This document shows, one piece after another, positions 25,350 through 34,168 of a stretch of DNA of 64,000 nucleotides. The notes beneath the pieces were generated by a model. The model did no database searches and had not been told where the DNA came from. It saw only the letters and a list, made by a program, of their open reading frames with translations. Both the position numbers and the translations under genes were made by a program. This stretch comes from PALSA-693 sp963834725 (GTDB lineage: Bacteria; Actinomycetota; Acidimicrobiia; Acidimicrobiales; Palsa-688). Position 1 is the stretch's first letter. Each line of letters begins with the position of its first letter. The stretch spans positions 434,001 through 498,000 of the forward strand of contig CAWICN010000001.1 of assembly GCA_963834725.1 (NCBI GenBank), written 5' to 3'.

Positions 25350-26143
25350 ATGAGAACGCGTGGTGCTGTGATCACCAAGGCGCTGGGCACCTACGAGGTC
25401 ATCGATATCGAGCTGGACGAGCCCCGCCAGGGTGAGCTGATGGTGAAGATGGCGGCCTCGGGACTCTGCCATTCGGACGACCACATCGCTACCGGGGACG
25501 GTCCCGGTGGGGTCTATCCCTTCTGCGGAGGCCACGAGGGCGCCGGGGTGGGGTTCGGCGGTGAACTCGGCCCAGGTCGGTCCGGGTGACACCGTCATCG
25601 TCATGGGCATTGGCGGGGTGGGCATCAACGCGGTGCAGGGGGCGGCTCTGGCCGGCGCATCGAATGTCATGGCGGTGGACCCGGTGGAGCTGAAGCGGGA
25701 GAAGGCCCTCCAGCTGGGTGCCACCCATGCCTTCGCCGATATCGCTGAGGCCGACGAGTTCGCCAAGAGCGTGACCAACGGTCAGGGGGCCGACTCGGCC
25801 ATCGTGACCGTGGGGGTGACCAAGGCGCGAGCACGTGGCCCAAGCCTTCGCGGCCATCCGCAAGGCCGGCACGGTCGTGGTCACCGGTATAGGCCCTGAG
25901 ACCGGGGCTGGGATCCCGGTCCCGCTATCTGAGCTGACGCTGTTCCAGAAGCGGATCCAGGGCGCCCTGTTCGGAGCGTCCAACCCCAGCTACGACATAC
26001 TGCGCCAAGCCCAGATGTACCGGGACGGCAAGATCAAGCTGGATGAGCTGATCACCACCACCTACACCCTCGACCAGATCGCCCAGGGCTACGAGGACAT
26101 GCACGCCGGCAAGAACATACGCGGCGTCATCATTTACGATTAA
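25350..26143 (+). pseudogene. NDMA-dependent-type zinc alcohol dehydrogenase with deletion and frameshift
   Basis: ATG 25350 (GGGGAG upstream) gives TRGAVITKALGTYEVIDIEL, then KMAASGLCHSDDHIATGDGP and CGGHEGAGV. The reading then jumps to GWGSAVNSAQVGPGDTVIVM in another frame, so the structural zinc lobe (about 120 residues) is missing. A second shift near 25830 moves the frame from VTVGVTK into VAQAFAAIRKAGTVVVTGIG, and the rest, to GKNIRGVIIYD, is normal. The sequence is closest to the actinobacterial NDMA-dependent alcohol dehydrogenase group. Loss of the zinc lobe makes activity unlikely. Confidence 0.8.
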
Positions 26144-26930
26144 CCGCTCCTTTGCTCGCACCGCTCCCGGCGGTCGGGATGGGATGGCGGCCGCCGGTTG
26201 ATGTCCTCCCCGGTCGCCGGCGTAACGTCGAGGTGGTAGCCGCCACCCTGATCACCAGACGCATCGGTCGCCGGCGTAACGTCGAGGTGGTAGCCGCCAC
26301 CCTGATCACCAGACGCATCGTGCTGCTCGAAGGATCGCCCGGAACCGGCTAGACCAGGCCTGGCTGGCGGCGGCGGCGGGCGGTCGCCAGGTGGGGCGGG
26401 CGCCGGCACGACAGCGGTGCGGCGGTTCAGATGGGACCGGCGGTTCCAAGGCTGCGTGCAACTTTAGATGGCAGGGGCGGTTCACATCGCCGAGGGGGGC
26501 GATTCAGCAATGTTGGGTGCGTTTTGCGCCTTGGGAACACTTTGAGCGATATTTTGACCTCGATCGTTCCCAGAGTTACCGAACGCGCCCAGGTAAGCGG
26601 CGGCGACCCTGGTCGCCGCGGCCGAGACGGGAGGGGACGGGACTGGACGGGGGGTTGGTTACCGGCGGACGCGAACCGGGATTGCCGCCAAAGACGCTGC
26701 TTCGCGGCTTGGTGGAAGCCGAGCCTGGCCCGTTCGGGGCGCATGGTGGGGTGCAGGCACAACCAGGCGGGTTCAATCACGGAGAACCTGTAGCTCGTGC
26801 CAGCACCACCTTTGACACACGCATGCCAGCACCCCTCGAAGTGTCGTGCATGCGCCCTGGTTCGACGGCTGCCAAAAGAGCAGAGTCACAGCGAGGCCCA
26901 AACGGGCTGACTGACCTACGAGGAGGAGCC
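26144..26930. other. Long non-coding-like leader with a tandem duplication
   Basis: About 790 bases precede the secreted Ig-like protein. A 54-bp tandem duplication (26212-26319) lies near the start. The stretch 26455-26590 is unusually AT-rich for this window and could carry promoters. The plus-strand frame into the downstream gene stays open from 26391, but its composition (Arg-, Gly- and Pro-rich) does not look like protein. Confidence 0.4.
26212..26319. repeat. Perfect tandem duplication, two 54-bp units
   Basis: Unit 1 (26212-26265) and unit 2 (26266-26319) are identical. Each begins GGTCGCCGGCGTAACG and ends GATCACCAGACGCATC. 54 is a multiple of three, and the minus strand reads an open frame in which ASGDQGGGYHLDVTPATD repeats. 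The open frame (26140-26409) is not otherwise recognisable. Confidence 0.9.
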
Positions 26931-28234
26931 GTGAAAAAGATCAGTGCCTTTAGCAACAGGAAGGTGAGCCGCCGCCGGTGGATCGCTCATCTCGCCGTCG
27001 GGGTAGGCATAGCAGCAGGCGCCGCCGGTGGCCTAACCGCCCTCGGTCCGGGTCCGGCCTTCGCCGGCACCAACGGCCAGCAGGTGGCGTTCAACGACGT
27101 CAGCGGCGACCCGATGTCGGTCACCTTGACCGGGACCAACCAGTACGGACAGCAGACAACCCAGACCTTGTCCACGTCGGGCGGAACCATCTACGACTCG
27201 AACTGGTGGTGGGAAGGTTCTCTCACCGTCCAGGAGTTCGACTACACATACGGGGGGTCTGTCACCGTCCACGGCGATATCCCTGTCTCGCAATCCTCCG
27301 ACTGGGACTACATCAACCTGGGCACGCCGACCAACCTGAATCTGTCCTCGAGCGCCAATCCTGTCGTAGCCGGGCAGGCTGTCACCTTCACCGCGACCGC
27401 GATGCAAACTGTCCCGGATAGCCCGCCTCCGACCGGAACGATCACCTTCGAGCAGTACAACCCGGCCACCGGTACCTTCACCACTTTGGGCGGCGCCGCA
27501 CTGATCGACGGGACGGCGAACTTCACTGATAGCAACCTGCCCACGGGCGTGGACGACGTCTACGCGGCCTACAGCGGCCAGGTTGACGCCTTCAACGCCT
27601 CTTATACCGACCTGTCCACTCAGTCCGGCCCGGTCGCCGAGACAGTAGAGACCCCGATCAGGACCGCCGCCCTGTCGACCACCAGGCTTAACTTCGGAAA
27701 TCGGATTGTGGGATCTTCCATCTCCCACACCGTGACCCTGAAAAATACGGGCAACGTCCCGTGGTCCGGGGCGGGCGCCAGCACCAACTCCCCGGCGGTT
27801 AACCTGTCCGGAGCGAGCACCTGCTTCACCTCTACTACTCCGGTGGCACCCGGCGGCAGTTGCAGCTACATCGTCCTGTACTCGCCCACCGTGGTCGGCA
27901 CCAACAGCGGTCAGCTTGTCATCAGCGACAGCTTCGGTGAGCAACTGACCATCAACGTCACCGGAACCGGGCTAAAACGCCTTCGGTGACCAGCATCACC
28001 CCCCAGACGGGCCAGGCCGCCGGTGGGACCAAGGTGACCTTGACCGGCCAGAATCTGGTTGGCCTGACCGCCGTCACCGTTGGCAGTACGCCGGCGACGA
28101 GCTTCTCCTGCCCGTCGGCGACGACATGCAGCCTCGTCAGCCCCGCCGGCACAGGTGAGCGCGACATCACCGTGACCAACGCTGCGGGCACCAGCGCAAA
28201 GGTCACAGGCGACAAGTTCACCTATGGCGGGTAA
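26931..28234 (+). CDS. Secreted multi-domain Ig-like protein, interrupted by a frameshift
   Basis: GTG 26931 follows GAGGAGGAG. A Tat-like signal (NRKVSRRRWIAHLAVGVG) leads to a hydrophobic core and the AFAG cleavage site. Domains: an N-terminal beta region; an Ig-like repeat with NPVVAGQAVTFTATAMQ and TGTITFEQYNP (about 135-225); a choice-of-anchor/ASH-type domain with LNFGNRIVGSSISHTVTLKN (about 245-345). The frame ends at 27989, but one base later it continues from GTG 27986 as VTSITPQTGQAAGGTKVTLT and VTVGSTPATSF, an IPT/TIG domain ending at 28234. One missing base near an AAAA run at 27972-27976 explains the break. Likely an extracellular adhesin- or matrix-type protein; ligand unknown. 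Confidence 0.75.
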
Positions 28235-28257
28235 GCGGCCTACCAGCGCACAGGCCC

Positions 28258-28291
28258 AGTACCGGGCCGTTCGAAAGGACGGCCCGGTACT
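28258..28291. terminator. Strong 13-bp hairpin between convergent genes
   Basis: AGTACCGGGCCGT (28258-28270) pairs perfectly with ACGGCCCGGTACT (28279-28291) around an 8-nt loop TCGAAAGG. It lies midway between the secreted Ig-like gene (ends 28234) and the minus-strand gene (ends 28332), so it can serve as a bidirectional terminator. Confidence 0.8.
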
Positions 28292-28331
28292 CGCGTCCCG
28301 ACCCCTTAACCCGACTCCTGGAGGCGCAATC

Positions 28332-29159
28332 TCAGATGGCCGTCGTGCTCGGCAGGGCATTGAACGGGTCGTCGCTGGTCACCCCGCCCGGCAGAGATTG
28401 CACCGCAGCAGTGAACTGGGTCCAGGCGTTGTTGGCGCTGTCGCCTGTCAGGGACGAGTAGAGCTGGGCGAGCGTGCCAGTGCTGCCGAGGCTCACCATC
28501 GTCTGGGCAATCTCGGCGAGTGTGTAGCTCTGACTAAGCAGCCAGGACAAGAACGCCATGCCGCACCCGATGCTGTCAGCGTCCTGATCGGTCGGATCGG
28601 TCTGGTCGACCCAGTTCGCCATCCCGTCCTGGATCCAAATGGGCGCAGTGGCATAGTCAGCCAAGGCGTTCGAGCCGACCACAGCTGCGCACCAGCGCGA
28701 CAGGGCTTCTCCAGTGCTGACGCCGCACAGGTTGTCCCCCATGGCACATTCGCTCAGTTCAGCCTCGAAGAGGGCCACGACCCTGATCGACTGGTTGTAC
28801 GAGGTGTCAACTTCGATGGCGTTCCCAGACGTGAAGTTGCAGCCCCCGTGATCGGCGCCGCCGGTGCCGTCGGTCTTGCCGTCGAGCGCGAATACGATCA
28901 CGTCGACCGGCCCGCCGGTGATCCCGAAGATGGTGTTGTTCTGCTGCACCACTCCATCGGCAGCAGCAAGGAGATCCTGAGCGTTTTGCAGAGCTGGAGC
29001 CCCGAGGGACGGGTCGACGTACACGCTCACACCGCTGCTGCTCGTGCCCACCTCCTGGGCGGCGCCCGTATAGCTGGGCCACGCCGGGGCGCTGACCCCC
29101 GGCTCGAGCCGGACCGGCGGTCGCAATCGATGACTGATGCGCCTGGGGTCAGGGTTCAT
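28332..29159 (-). CDS. Conserved hypothetical protein (peptidase-like layout, unknown function)
   Basis: 275 aa. The first part (to about 40) is basic and disordered with no clear signal peptide. The core reads GVSVYVDPSLGAPALQNAQD, then GGPVDVIVFALDGKTDGTGG, VVALFEAELSECAMG, GVSTGEALSRWCAAVVG, IWIQDGMANWVDQTDPTDQD and GCGMAFLSWLLSQSYTLAEI. This pattern is shared by a bacterial family I recall only as hypothetical. FEAELSE occupies the place where a metalloprotease HExxH would sit, but the His is absent. It is Asp- and Ser-rich with several cysteines. I cannot assign a function. The start is ATG 29159, with GAGGT-like CGGAGGTAACAC just upstream. Confidence 0.7.
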   Translation of the reverse strand: MNPDPRRISHRLRPPVRLEPGVSAPAWPSYTGAAQEVGTSSSGVSVYVDPSLGAPALQNAQDLLAAADGVVQQNNTIFGITGGPVDVIVFALDGKTDGTGGADHGGCNFTSGNAIEVDTSYNQSIRVVALFEAELSECAMGDNLCGVSTGEALSRWCAAVVGSNALADYATAPIWIQDGMANWVDQTDPTDQDADSIGCGMAFLSWLLSQSYTLAEIAQTMVSLGSTGTLAQLYSSLTGDSANNAWTQFTAAVQSLPGGVTSDDPFNALPSTTAI

Positions 29160-29324
29160 GTGTTACCTCCGCAGCGTCCGTCCTTGCTACAACCCAATCC
29201 CACCAACGTCGAGGGATCGCAGCGGCGGACCCAGCAGGTCCCCGTAGAACTCAACGTACCGGGTCCGAGCTGCCTCAGGGGCCGTGGTCTAGAACGGGGT
29301 GGGGATGTGGCGCAGAGCGAGGTG

Positions 29325-29690
29325 CGGTTCGACATGTCCACGGGGCGTTGGCGCTTCAGTAGGGTGGCTTCGAGGTGGGCGATGGGATGGTAAGGGATCA
29401 GGCTGAGCAGGTGGCTGTTGATGTTGAGCCGGCCTCGTTTTTTGCCGTCACGTGTTTGCGATGTACCGGGAAGCCCAGGCGGTATCAGTGGCCGCAAACA
29501 TGGCGTCACGTGCTCTGGAGTAGTCGTACCAGCGACTGCAGGACTTCAGGTCCATATGCTGGCCCGGTTGTACCAGCTGCGGTCGAAGATCACGACCTCG
29601 CTCGCGGCGGGCAGATGCGGAACATAGCGCTGTATGTACATCTGCGATTTCTCGCGGTGCTCCGCCCGAGCCCGAGCCCGTTCCCGGATT
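29325..29690 (-). pseudogene. Polyphosphate kinase 2 (PPK2) remnant
   Basis: On the minus strand three frames carry ordered PPK2 segments. First, EKSQMYIQRYVPHLPAASEV and VVIFDRSWYNRA, with the diagnostic DRSWYNR, then a stop. Next, MDLKSCSRWYDYSRARDAMF and AATDTAWASRYIA, then a stop. Finally, DGKKRGRLNINSHLLSLIPY. About 50 residues are missing between the first two pieces, and a one-base shift separates the second and third. The N-terminal Walker A part is also gone. PPK2 enzymes make or use polyphosphate, but this copy cannot. Confidence 0.75.
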
Positions 29691-29785
29691 CGGCGTCTGG
29701 TGGTGAACCTTTGCGGCCGGGATCTGCCAGTGGAGGAGTGTCATCGACGGCCAAGACACTCGCGGTGTGCAATAGTCGGCGGGCG

Positions 29786-30679
29786 ATGACCACGGACGTG
29801 ACGACCACGACGACCGACCACGCTTACGTGACGCGGGCCGGGTTCCCGACTTTGGCCCGGCTCTACCGGTCGGCGTCGACCCCCGGCGAGGGCGCCCCCG
29901 TGGTGGTCGACGTTCACGGCGGGGCGTGGGCGCGAGGCGACCGCTCGATGGGTGAGCTCTACGACCGGGCGCTGGCGGAACGAGGTTTCGTTGTGGTGGC
30001 GATCGACTTCCGCCAGGCGCCCCGCTTTCAACATCCCGCCGGGTCGGCCGACGTCACCCGGGCCGTCCGCTGGATCCGTGAGTCTGCGGACCTCCTCGGT
30101 GCCGACGTGTCGCGGATCGGACTGGTCGGCTCGTCGAGCGGCGGCCACCTGGCGCTGCTGGCCGCCTGCCGGCCCGACGAATCGGAGCACCTTCAAACGG
30201 ACCCGGGCGAGGCCCGGCAGCCGGATGCAAAACCGAGGAGCGCCTCGGTGTCGTGCGTGGCTGCCCTGTGGCCGCCGGTCGATCCGCTGGCCCGTTACCG
30301 CTTCGCCCTCGACCGGCTGGACTCGGGGCCGCCCGAGCTACGCGAGCTGTACGTGGCGTTGGTCCAAGGCTCGAGGGGCTATTTCGGGTCCGAGCAGGTC
30401 ATGCACAGCGCCAGCATCTCCCGGGTAGTCGAGGCTGGGGAGGCCCGCTCGCTACCCCCGCTCTGGATCTGCTGTCCGAGCCTGGACTCCAACGTGCCGC
30501 GTCCCATCGTCGAGCACCTCCGCGACGCGTGGGCCGCGGCCGGCGGTCTGGTCGAAATGACGGTGTACGAGGGCCAGAGCCACGGGTTCGGGCATCGGCC
30601 CGGTCCGGCGACCGACGCATTCATCGAAGACCTGAACTCGTTCTTCGCCCGCCACCTCGGATCCGTCCCGGCCGTCTGA
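29786..30679 (+). CDS. Alpha/beta hydrolase (esterase/lipase, BD-FAE-like)
   Basis: 297 aa from ATG 29786. The oxyanion-hole motif VVVDVHGGAWARGDRS, the nucleophile elbow GLVGSSSGGHLALLAA, and a C-terminal GQSHGFGHRPG (catalytic His) with LWICCPSLDSNVP nearby (acid region) are all present. These are typical of HGGxW esterases that hydrolyse acyl or formylated substrates. The frame is open upstream to 29375, but the PPK2 remnant lies there on the other strand, so the shorter start is preferred. The F420-type reductase follows 36 nt downstream. Confidence 0.88.
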   Translation: MTTDVTTTTTDHAYVTRAGFPTLARLYRSASTPGEGAPVVVDVHGGAWARGDRSMGELYDRALAERGFVVVAIDFRQAPRFQHPAGSADVTRAVRWIRESADLLGADVSRIGLVGSSSGGHLALLAACRPDESEHLQTDPGEARQPDAKPRSASVSCVAALWPPVDPLARYRFALDRLDSGPPELRELYVALVQGSRGYFGSEQVMHSASISRVVEAGEARSLPPLWICCPSLDSNVPRPIVEHLRDAWAAAGGLVEMTVYEGQSHGFGHRPGPATDAFIEDLNSFFARHLGSVPAV

Positions 30680-30715
30680 AGGCGATCCGGGCGACACTGC
30701 GGAGATCGGGAGGTC

Positions 30716-31116
30716 GTGGACCCGGTGGATGTGGTCCGAGCCGAGCTGGCCGACGGGCTGATTGTGGACATCACGACGACCGGTCGCCGCTCGGGCCAGC
30801 CCCGGCGGATCGAGATCTGGATGCTCGATGTCGACGGTCGCTTCTTCATCACCGGGACGCCCGGGCGGCGAGGTTGGCTGGCAAACCTGGCCGTCGCACC
30901 CGCCTGATCGTGCACCTCAAGCGGCACGCGCACACCGATCTTTCGGCCCGGGCCACGGTGATCACCGACCCCGAGCTGCGCCGGCACGTCCTGACCCACC
31001 CGAGGGCGGCGTGGTACCGGGGCCAGGCGAGGTTCGAAGAGCTCATAGATGGCTCCCCGATGGTCGAGGTCGCCTTCTCGGGCACTTCTGCCCCACCTCC
31101 TGAGAGTGGTGGATAG
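30716..31116 (+). pseudogene. Deazaflavin (F420)-dependent nitroreductase family protein with frameshift
   Basis: GTG 30716 has GGAGGT a few bases upstream. The first part reads LIVDITTTGRRSGQPRRIEI, then FFITGTPGRRGWLANLAVAP, and stops at 30907. In the neighbouring frame the normal continuation appears: LIVHLKRHAHTDLSARATVI, TDPELRRHVLTHPRAAWYRG and MVEVAFSG to 31116. One missing C near 30900 explains the break. Repaired length is about 133 aa, normal for Ddn-like proteins that use F420H2. It may be a sequencing error. Confidence 0.75.
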
Positions 31117-31184
31117 CCGCCCTCATCTGAGCGCCCATAGCGCCTCGGCCGTCCCGACCGATGGACCTGTCGTGTTCCACTCGC

Positions 31185-32155
31185 TCAGCCCCGGGCCGCC
31201 TTGGCGAACGCCTCGAGCTCCCGGGCGATATCCGGGCCGGCGGGTTGGTAGGCGACCTCGGTCGCGCCCCCGCCTCAGCGGCGGCCAGTCGCTGCCGCAC
31301 GCCTTCGGGCGACATGGCCGCACCGGTCGCTGCGAGCAGCTCGCCGGTGACGAAGGGCCGGTCGTGGCGGTTGACCTCGACTAAGTGGCCGGCGTGGCGG
31401 GCGAGGTGGCGGCTTTGCGGGGGTACGTCGTCGTAGGCGGCGGCCCACTCGATGCCATTGGGGACCAGGCTCAGCTGGTCGTGTTCGACGGCCCAATGCA
31501 GCAGCACGCCCGCGCCGTGGCCGGCTGCCGCCATCACCCGTTCGCTGCCGGGATCCTCACCCTCGTCCAAGACCGTGCCGAACATGAGCATAATGCTCCA
31601 GTCGAAGCCCGGTACCGACAGCGGCGCGCCGAACACGCCGTCGCCGAGCTCCCGGGCGACAGCCGCGCCCTTCGCCCCGGCCGCAGCGATGATGAACGGC
31701 ACATGGATCGGCCGGGCCGGCGCGAAGCCGGCCGGGTGGAGCATCTGGATCATGGCCCCCTCCCAGTCGACCTCCTCACCGGCGAGCAAGGCCTTGACCA
31801 CGGTGACATACTGACCGACCCAAGCCCATGGAAGGGGCCGTTGGCCCATGGCTAGCCGGCCGGTGAACCCGGAACCGACCGCAACGGCGACGCGCTCCTG
31901 TCCGGCCAGGGACACCAGGGTGCTGATCGCAGACGCCGTCACCAGTGGATGCCGAAGGCTCGGCACCACGACTCCGGGACCCAGCCCGATCCGCTCGGTG
32001 CGATCAGCGGCCCGGCACAGCTGAACCCAGACGTCCGGATACAGCGCCGGTGAGTCGTAGAAAAAGGCCCGCCGGTAGCCCAGTTCCTCGGCGATCCGGG
32101 CGTGTTCGTGGCTTTGGAGTGAAGTGGCAAATGCGCACGACAAGGTCAGCGTCAT
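31185..32155 (-). pseudogene. LLM-class flavin-dependent oxidoreductase with a 3' frameshift
   Basis: ATG 32155. TLSCAFATSLQSHEHARIAE, RIGLGPGVVVPSLRHPLVTA and AGQERVAVAVGSGFTGRLAM are normal for the bacterial-luciferase-like (F420 or FMN) family. Near the C-terminus, in a five-C run at 31267-31271 (G run on the coding strand), the frame shifts. With one base restored, the reading continues GATEVAYQPAGPDIARELEA and FAKAARG and stops at 31185, a normal end. As it stands the frame runs on as a basic tail to 31043. Repaired length is about 323 aa. The shift may be a homopolymer error. Substrate unknown. Confidence 0.8.
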
Positions 32156-32384
32156 GCGGTCCCCTTTCGGACGGTCGATGTCTTTGGCAGCCTACGGCGA
32201 GGTGGCGTTCCTCCACGCGAAGTTCAAGACGCCCGAGGCCCGTTAGATGGGCATCAGACCGGGAGGCCAGCGACTTCATGGCGCCCAGGCCCGGTCCGAG
32301 GAATGCGCAGGTGAATAGCTGCCTGCTCAGGACTGTGTGCTCTCAGGCCGCTCCCGCTCCTGAGCGACCCGATCGGCAACCCGC

Positions 32385-33746
32385 TCAGCCCGCCTGTCCG
32401 GCTGGCGGCCGGGAGGCGGCCGGCAGCGGTTGGCCCGTCATGGCATTCGTCATGTCGTAGAAGGACCCGTTGGCGAAGGGCACGACGTTGCCACCGTGCA
32501 CCACGTCGAAGGTCACGGCCCGGTTCGGCAGATTCCTGAACACCGGCCCCAACCCGGTGAAAGGAATTCCGAAGTTGATGCTGCCGACTCCAGTCATACC
32601 GGCCAGGTTGACGGTGGCCTTTTGGGCCGCGGCCAGGAATGTCTGATTGGTAATGGAGCCGCTGATCGAGTCGGCGACCTGCTGGAAGGCCACGTACCCG
32701 GCCCAGGTTCCGAGCCCACCCAGGCTGTTGTAGACGATGTTCTTCATCGGCGCGTGGAATTGGGTCAGGGCGGCGCGGTAGTTCGACCACGCCGGCAGCG
32801 AGATGTCCGAATAGGCTCCCACCACTACCCCGTTTTCCGTCTCCTGCGGAAACTGCTTGGTCACGATCGAGTCCAGGTTGCCCTGGGGACCGTACAGGCG
32901 CTGGTGGTCGCCTGCGGCCTGTAGCGCTTGTACGAACGGCGGCCAGTTCGCCTCGCCGATATCGGCCGCGATGCAGTCGGTACCGGTGGCCGCCTGGGCG
33001 GCTTGAGACGAGTAGTCCTGGGCCGTCACGGGCAGGTACACCACCGGGCCTATCGGGGGTCCGTTGACCGACTTCAGACCATTTTTGGCCCACGAAACTG
33101 CCAGCTGCGCGGCCGCGCCTACGTTCAGTACGACAAATGCGGTCTTCTTGCAGCCGTCGATCGTCGACTTGACCATCATGGCCGAAGCCACCGAATCCAG
33201 CGACCCTATCTGCTGGACCACCGGGCTCGACAGCTCATTGGGCGATGCCGCGCAGCAAATTCCGAACCAGGACAGGTGGGCAGCTTGCAGCTCAGGGATG
33301 ATGGCACTGCCGTTAAGGGTGAACGAGCCGATGATGGCGACATCATGATTGGCGATCGCCTCCCGTCCGCACTGGGCGGTTTTGGTGGGATCGCCTTGTT
33401 CGTCGCAGGTTGTCAGGTTGAGCGGGTGCCCCTTGATCCCGCCGTGGGCGTTGATCCAGTCCACTGCCACTTTCGCGGTGTTGAGAATGTTGGCGTAGTT
33501 CGGTCCCGAGTAGTTGACCGACGCGAGGGTCATTACATTGAGCGGGGTACCCGTCGCCTGGCCCCCGCCAGGCGCAGCGGTGCCGGGCGAAGAGGTCGGC
33601 TGTGACGCTCCCTGGGCTGTGGTCGCGGTCGTGTTCGAACTCGTGTGGCTGCTCGACCCGCAGGCCCCTGCGATCAGGGCGATCGTGAAGAGCCCGACGG
33701 CGAGCCGCTTCGGCCCCCGACGAAGTCCCGCAAACCCAACCTTCAT
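32385..33746 (-). CDS. ABC-type branched-chain amino acid/amide substrate-binding lipoprotein
   Basis: 453 aa. A lipoprotein signal (FTIALIAGACGSS, lipobox cysteine at about 29) precedes a Ser/Thr/Gly-rich linker and a periplasmic-binding-protein fold type I: LNVMTLASVNYSGPNYANIL, VAVDWINAHGGIKGHPLNLT, CGREAIANHDVAIIGSFTLN. These segments are typical of LivK-like receptors that capture amino acids, amides or aromatic acids outside the cell. No permease or ATPase genes lie next to it, so it may work with a distant transporter or act as a sensor. Purine-rich GGGGGTATCACAAG precedes ATG 33746. Confidence 0.9.
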   Translation of the reverse strand: MKVGFAGLRRGPKRLAVGLFTIALIAGACGSSSHTSSNTTATTAQGASQPTSSPGTAAPGGGQATGTPLNVMTLASVNYSGPNYANILNTAKVAVDWINAHGGIKGHPLNLTTCDEQGDPTKTAQCGREAIANHDVAIIGSFTLNGSAIIPELQAAHLSWFGICCAASPNELSSPVVQQIGSLDSVASAMMVKSTIDGCKKTAFVVLNVGAAAQLAVSWAKNGLKSVNGPPIGPVVYLPVTAQDYSSQAAQAATGTDCIAADIGEANWPPFVQALQAAGDHQRLYGPQGNLDSIVTKQFPQETENGVVVGAYSDISLPAWSNYRAALTQFHAPMKNIVYNSLGGLGTWAGYVAFQQVADSISGSITNQTFLAAAQKATVNLAGMTGVGSINFGIPFTGLGPVFRNLPNRAVTFDVVHGGNVVPFANGSFYDMTNAMTGQPLPAASRPPAGQAG

Positions 33747-33832
33747 CTTGTGATACCCCCCATGCTCGGGCGCTTGATTGAGACGAATTGAGACTAGCGT
33801 TTATCCAAAGACATAGTTGGTCGGGTCGGACC

Positions 33833-33865
33833 TGGCCCCGCCCGCGGACATGGCCCCGCCCGCGG
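33833..33865. repeat. Direct repeat of 15 bp, 18-bp period
   Basis: TGGCCCCGCCCGCGG occurs at 33833-33847 and again at 33851-33865. No function is evident. Confidence 0.7.
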
Positions 33866-33908
33866 GCAGGCGTCTCCTCGTCGGCACGGCAAGATCCCGG
33901 CTTTGCGC

Positions 33909-33985
33909 TTTCTGTCGCGAACTGGTCCCGTTGCAGCTTTTCTGCAGCGCGTCCCGCTTCAGCCGGACAGGGTTCGCGACAGAAA
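33909..33985. repeat. 14-bp inverted repeat with an inner hairpin
   Basis: TTTCTGTCGCGAAC (33909-33922) is the exact reverse complement of GTTCGCGACAGAAA (33972-33985). The 49-bp interval contains TGCAG-CTTTT-CTGCA (33932-33946), a second smaller stem. It sits in the divergent region upstream of the MFS exporter and could be a paired operator or a small mobile-element end. Confidence 0.75.
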
Positions 33986-34168
33986 CGCGACCTCGTCCAG
34001 ACCGTCGTTCTGGCCCAGGCGTACAGCCCCCACCTTGCTCAGAGGGTCACGGTCAGAGAGCATAGGGGCATGTGGAGCGGGCCCACTGACGACGGCCAAC
34101 TGTCTGGCCGCCTGTCCGAGGACGTCCAACGGTGCATTGTCGTCCGATCGGACCGGAGCCGCTGACAG

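Larger units (their letters stand above)
33747..34168. promoter_or_regulatory. Divergent promoter region with repeats
   Basis: About 420 bases between the binding-protein start and the MFS start. It holds a short direct repeat (33833-33865) and a long inverted repeat (33909-33985). No gene is recognised. The AT-rich stretch 33780-33815 could contain the promoter of the minus-strand lipoprotein. Confidence 0.4.

Noticed and set aside
26391..26930. N-terminal extension of the secreted Ig-like protein
   Set aside because: A strong GAGGAGGAG site and a signal peptide fix the start at 26931. Upstream residues look non-coding.
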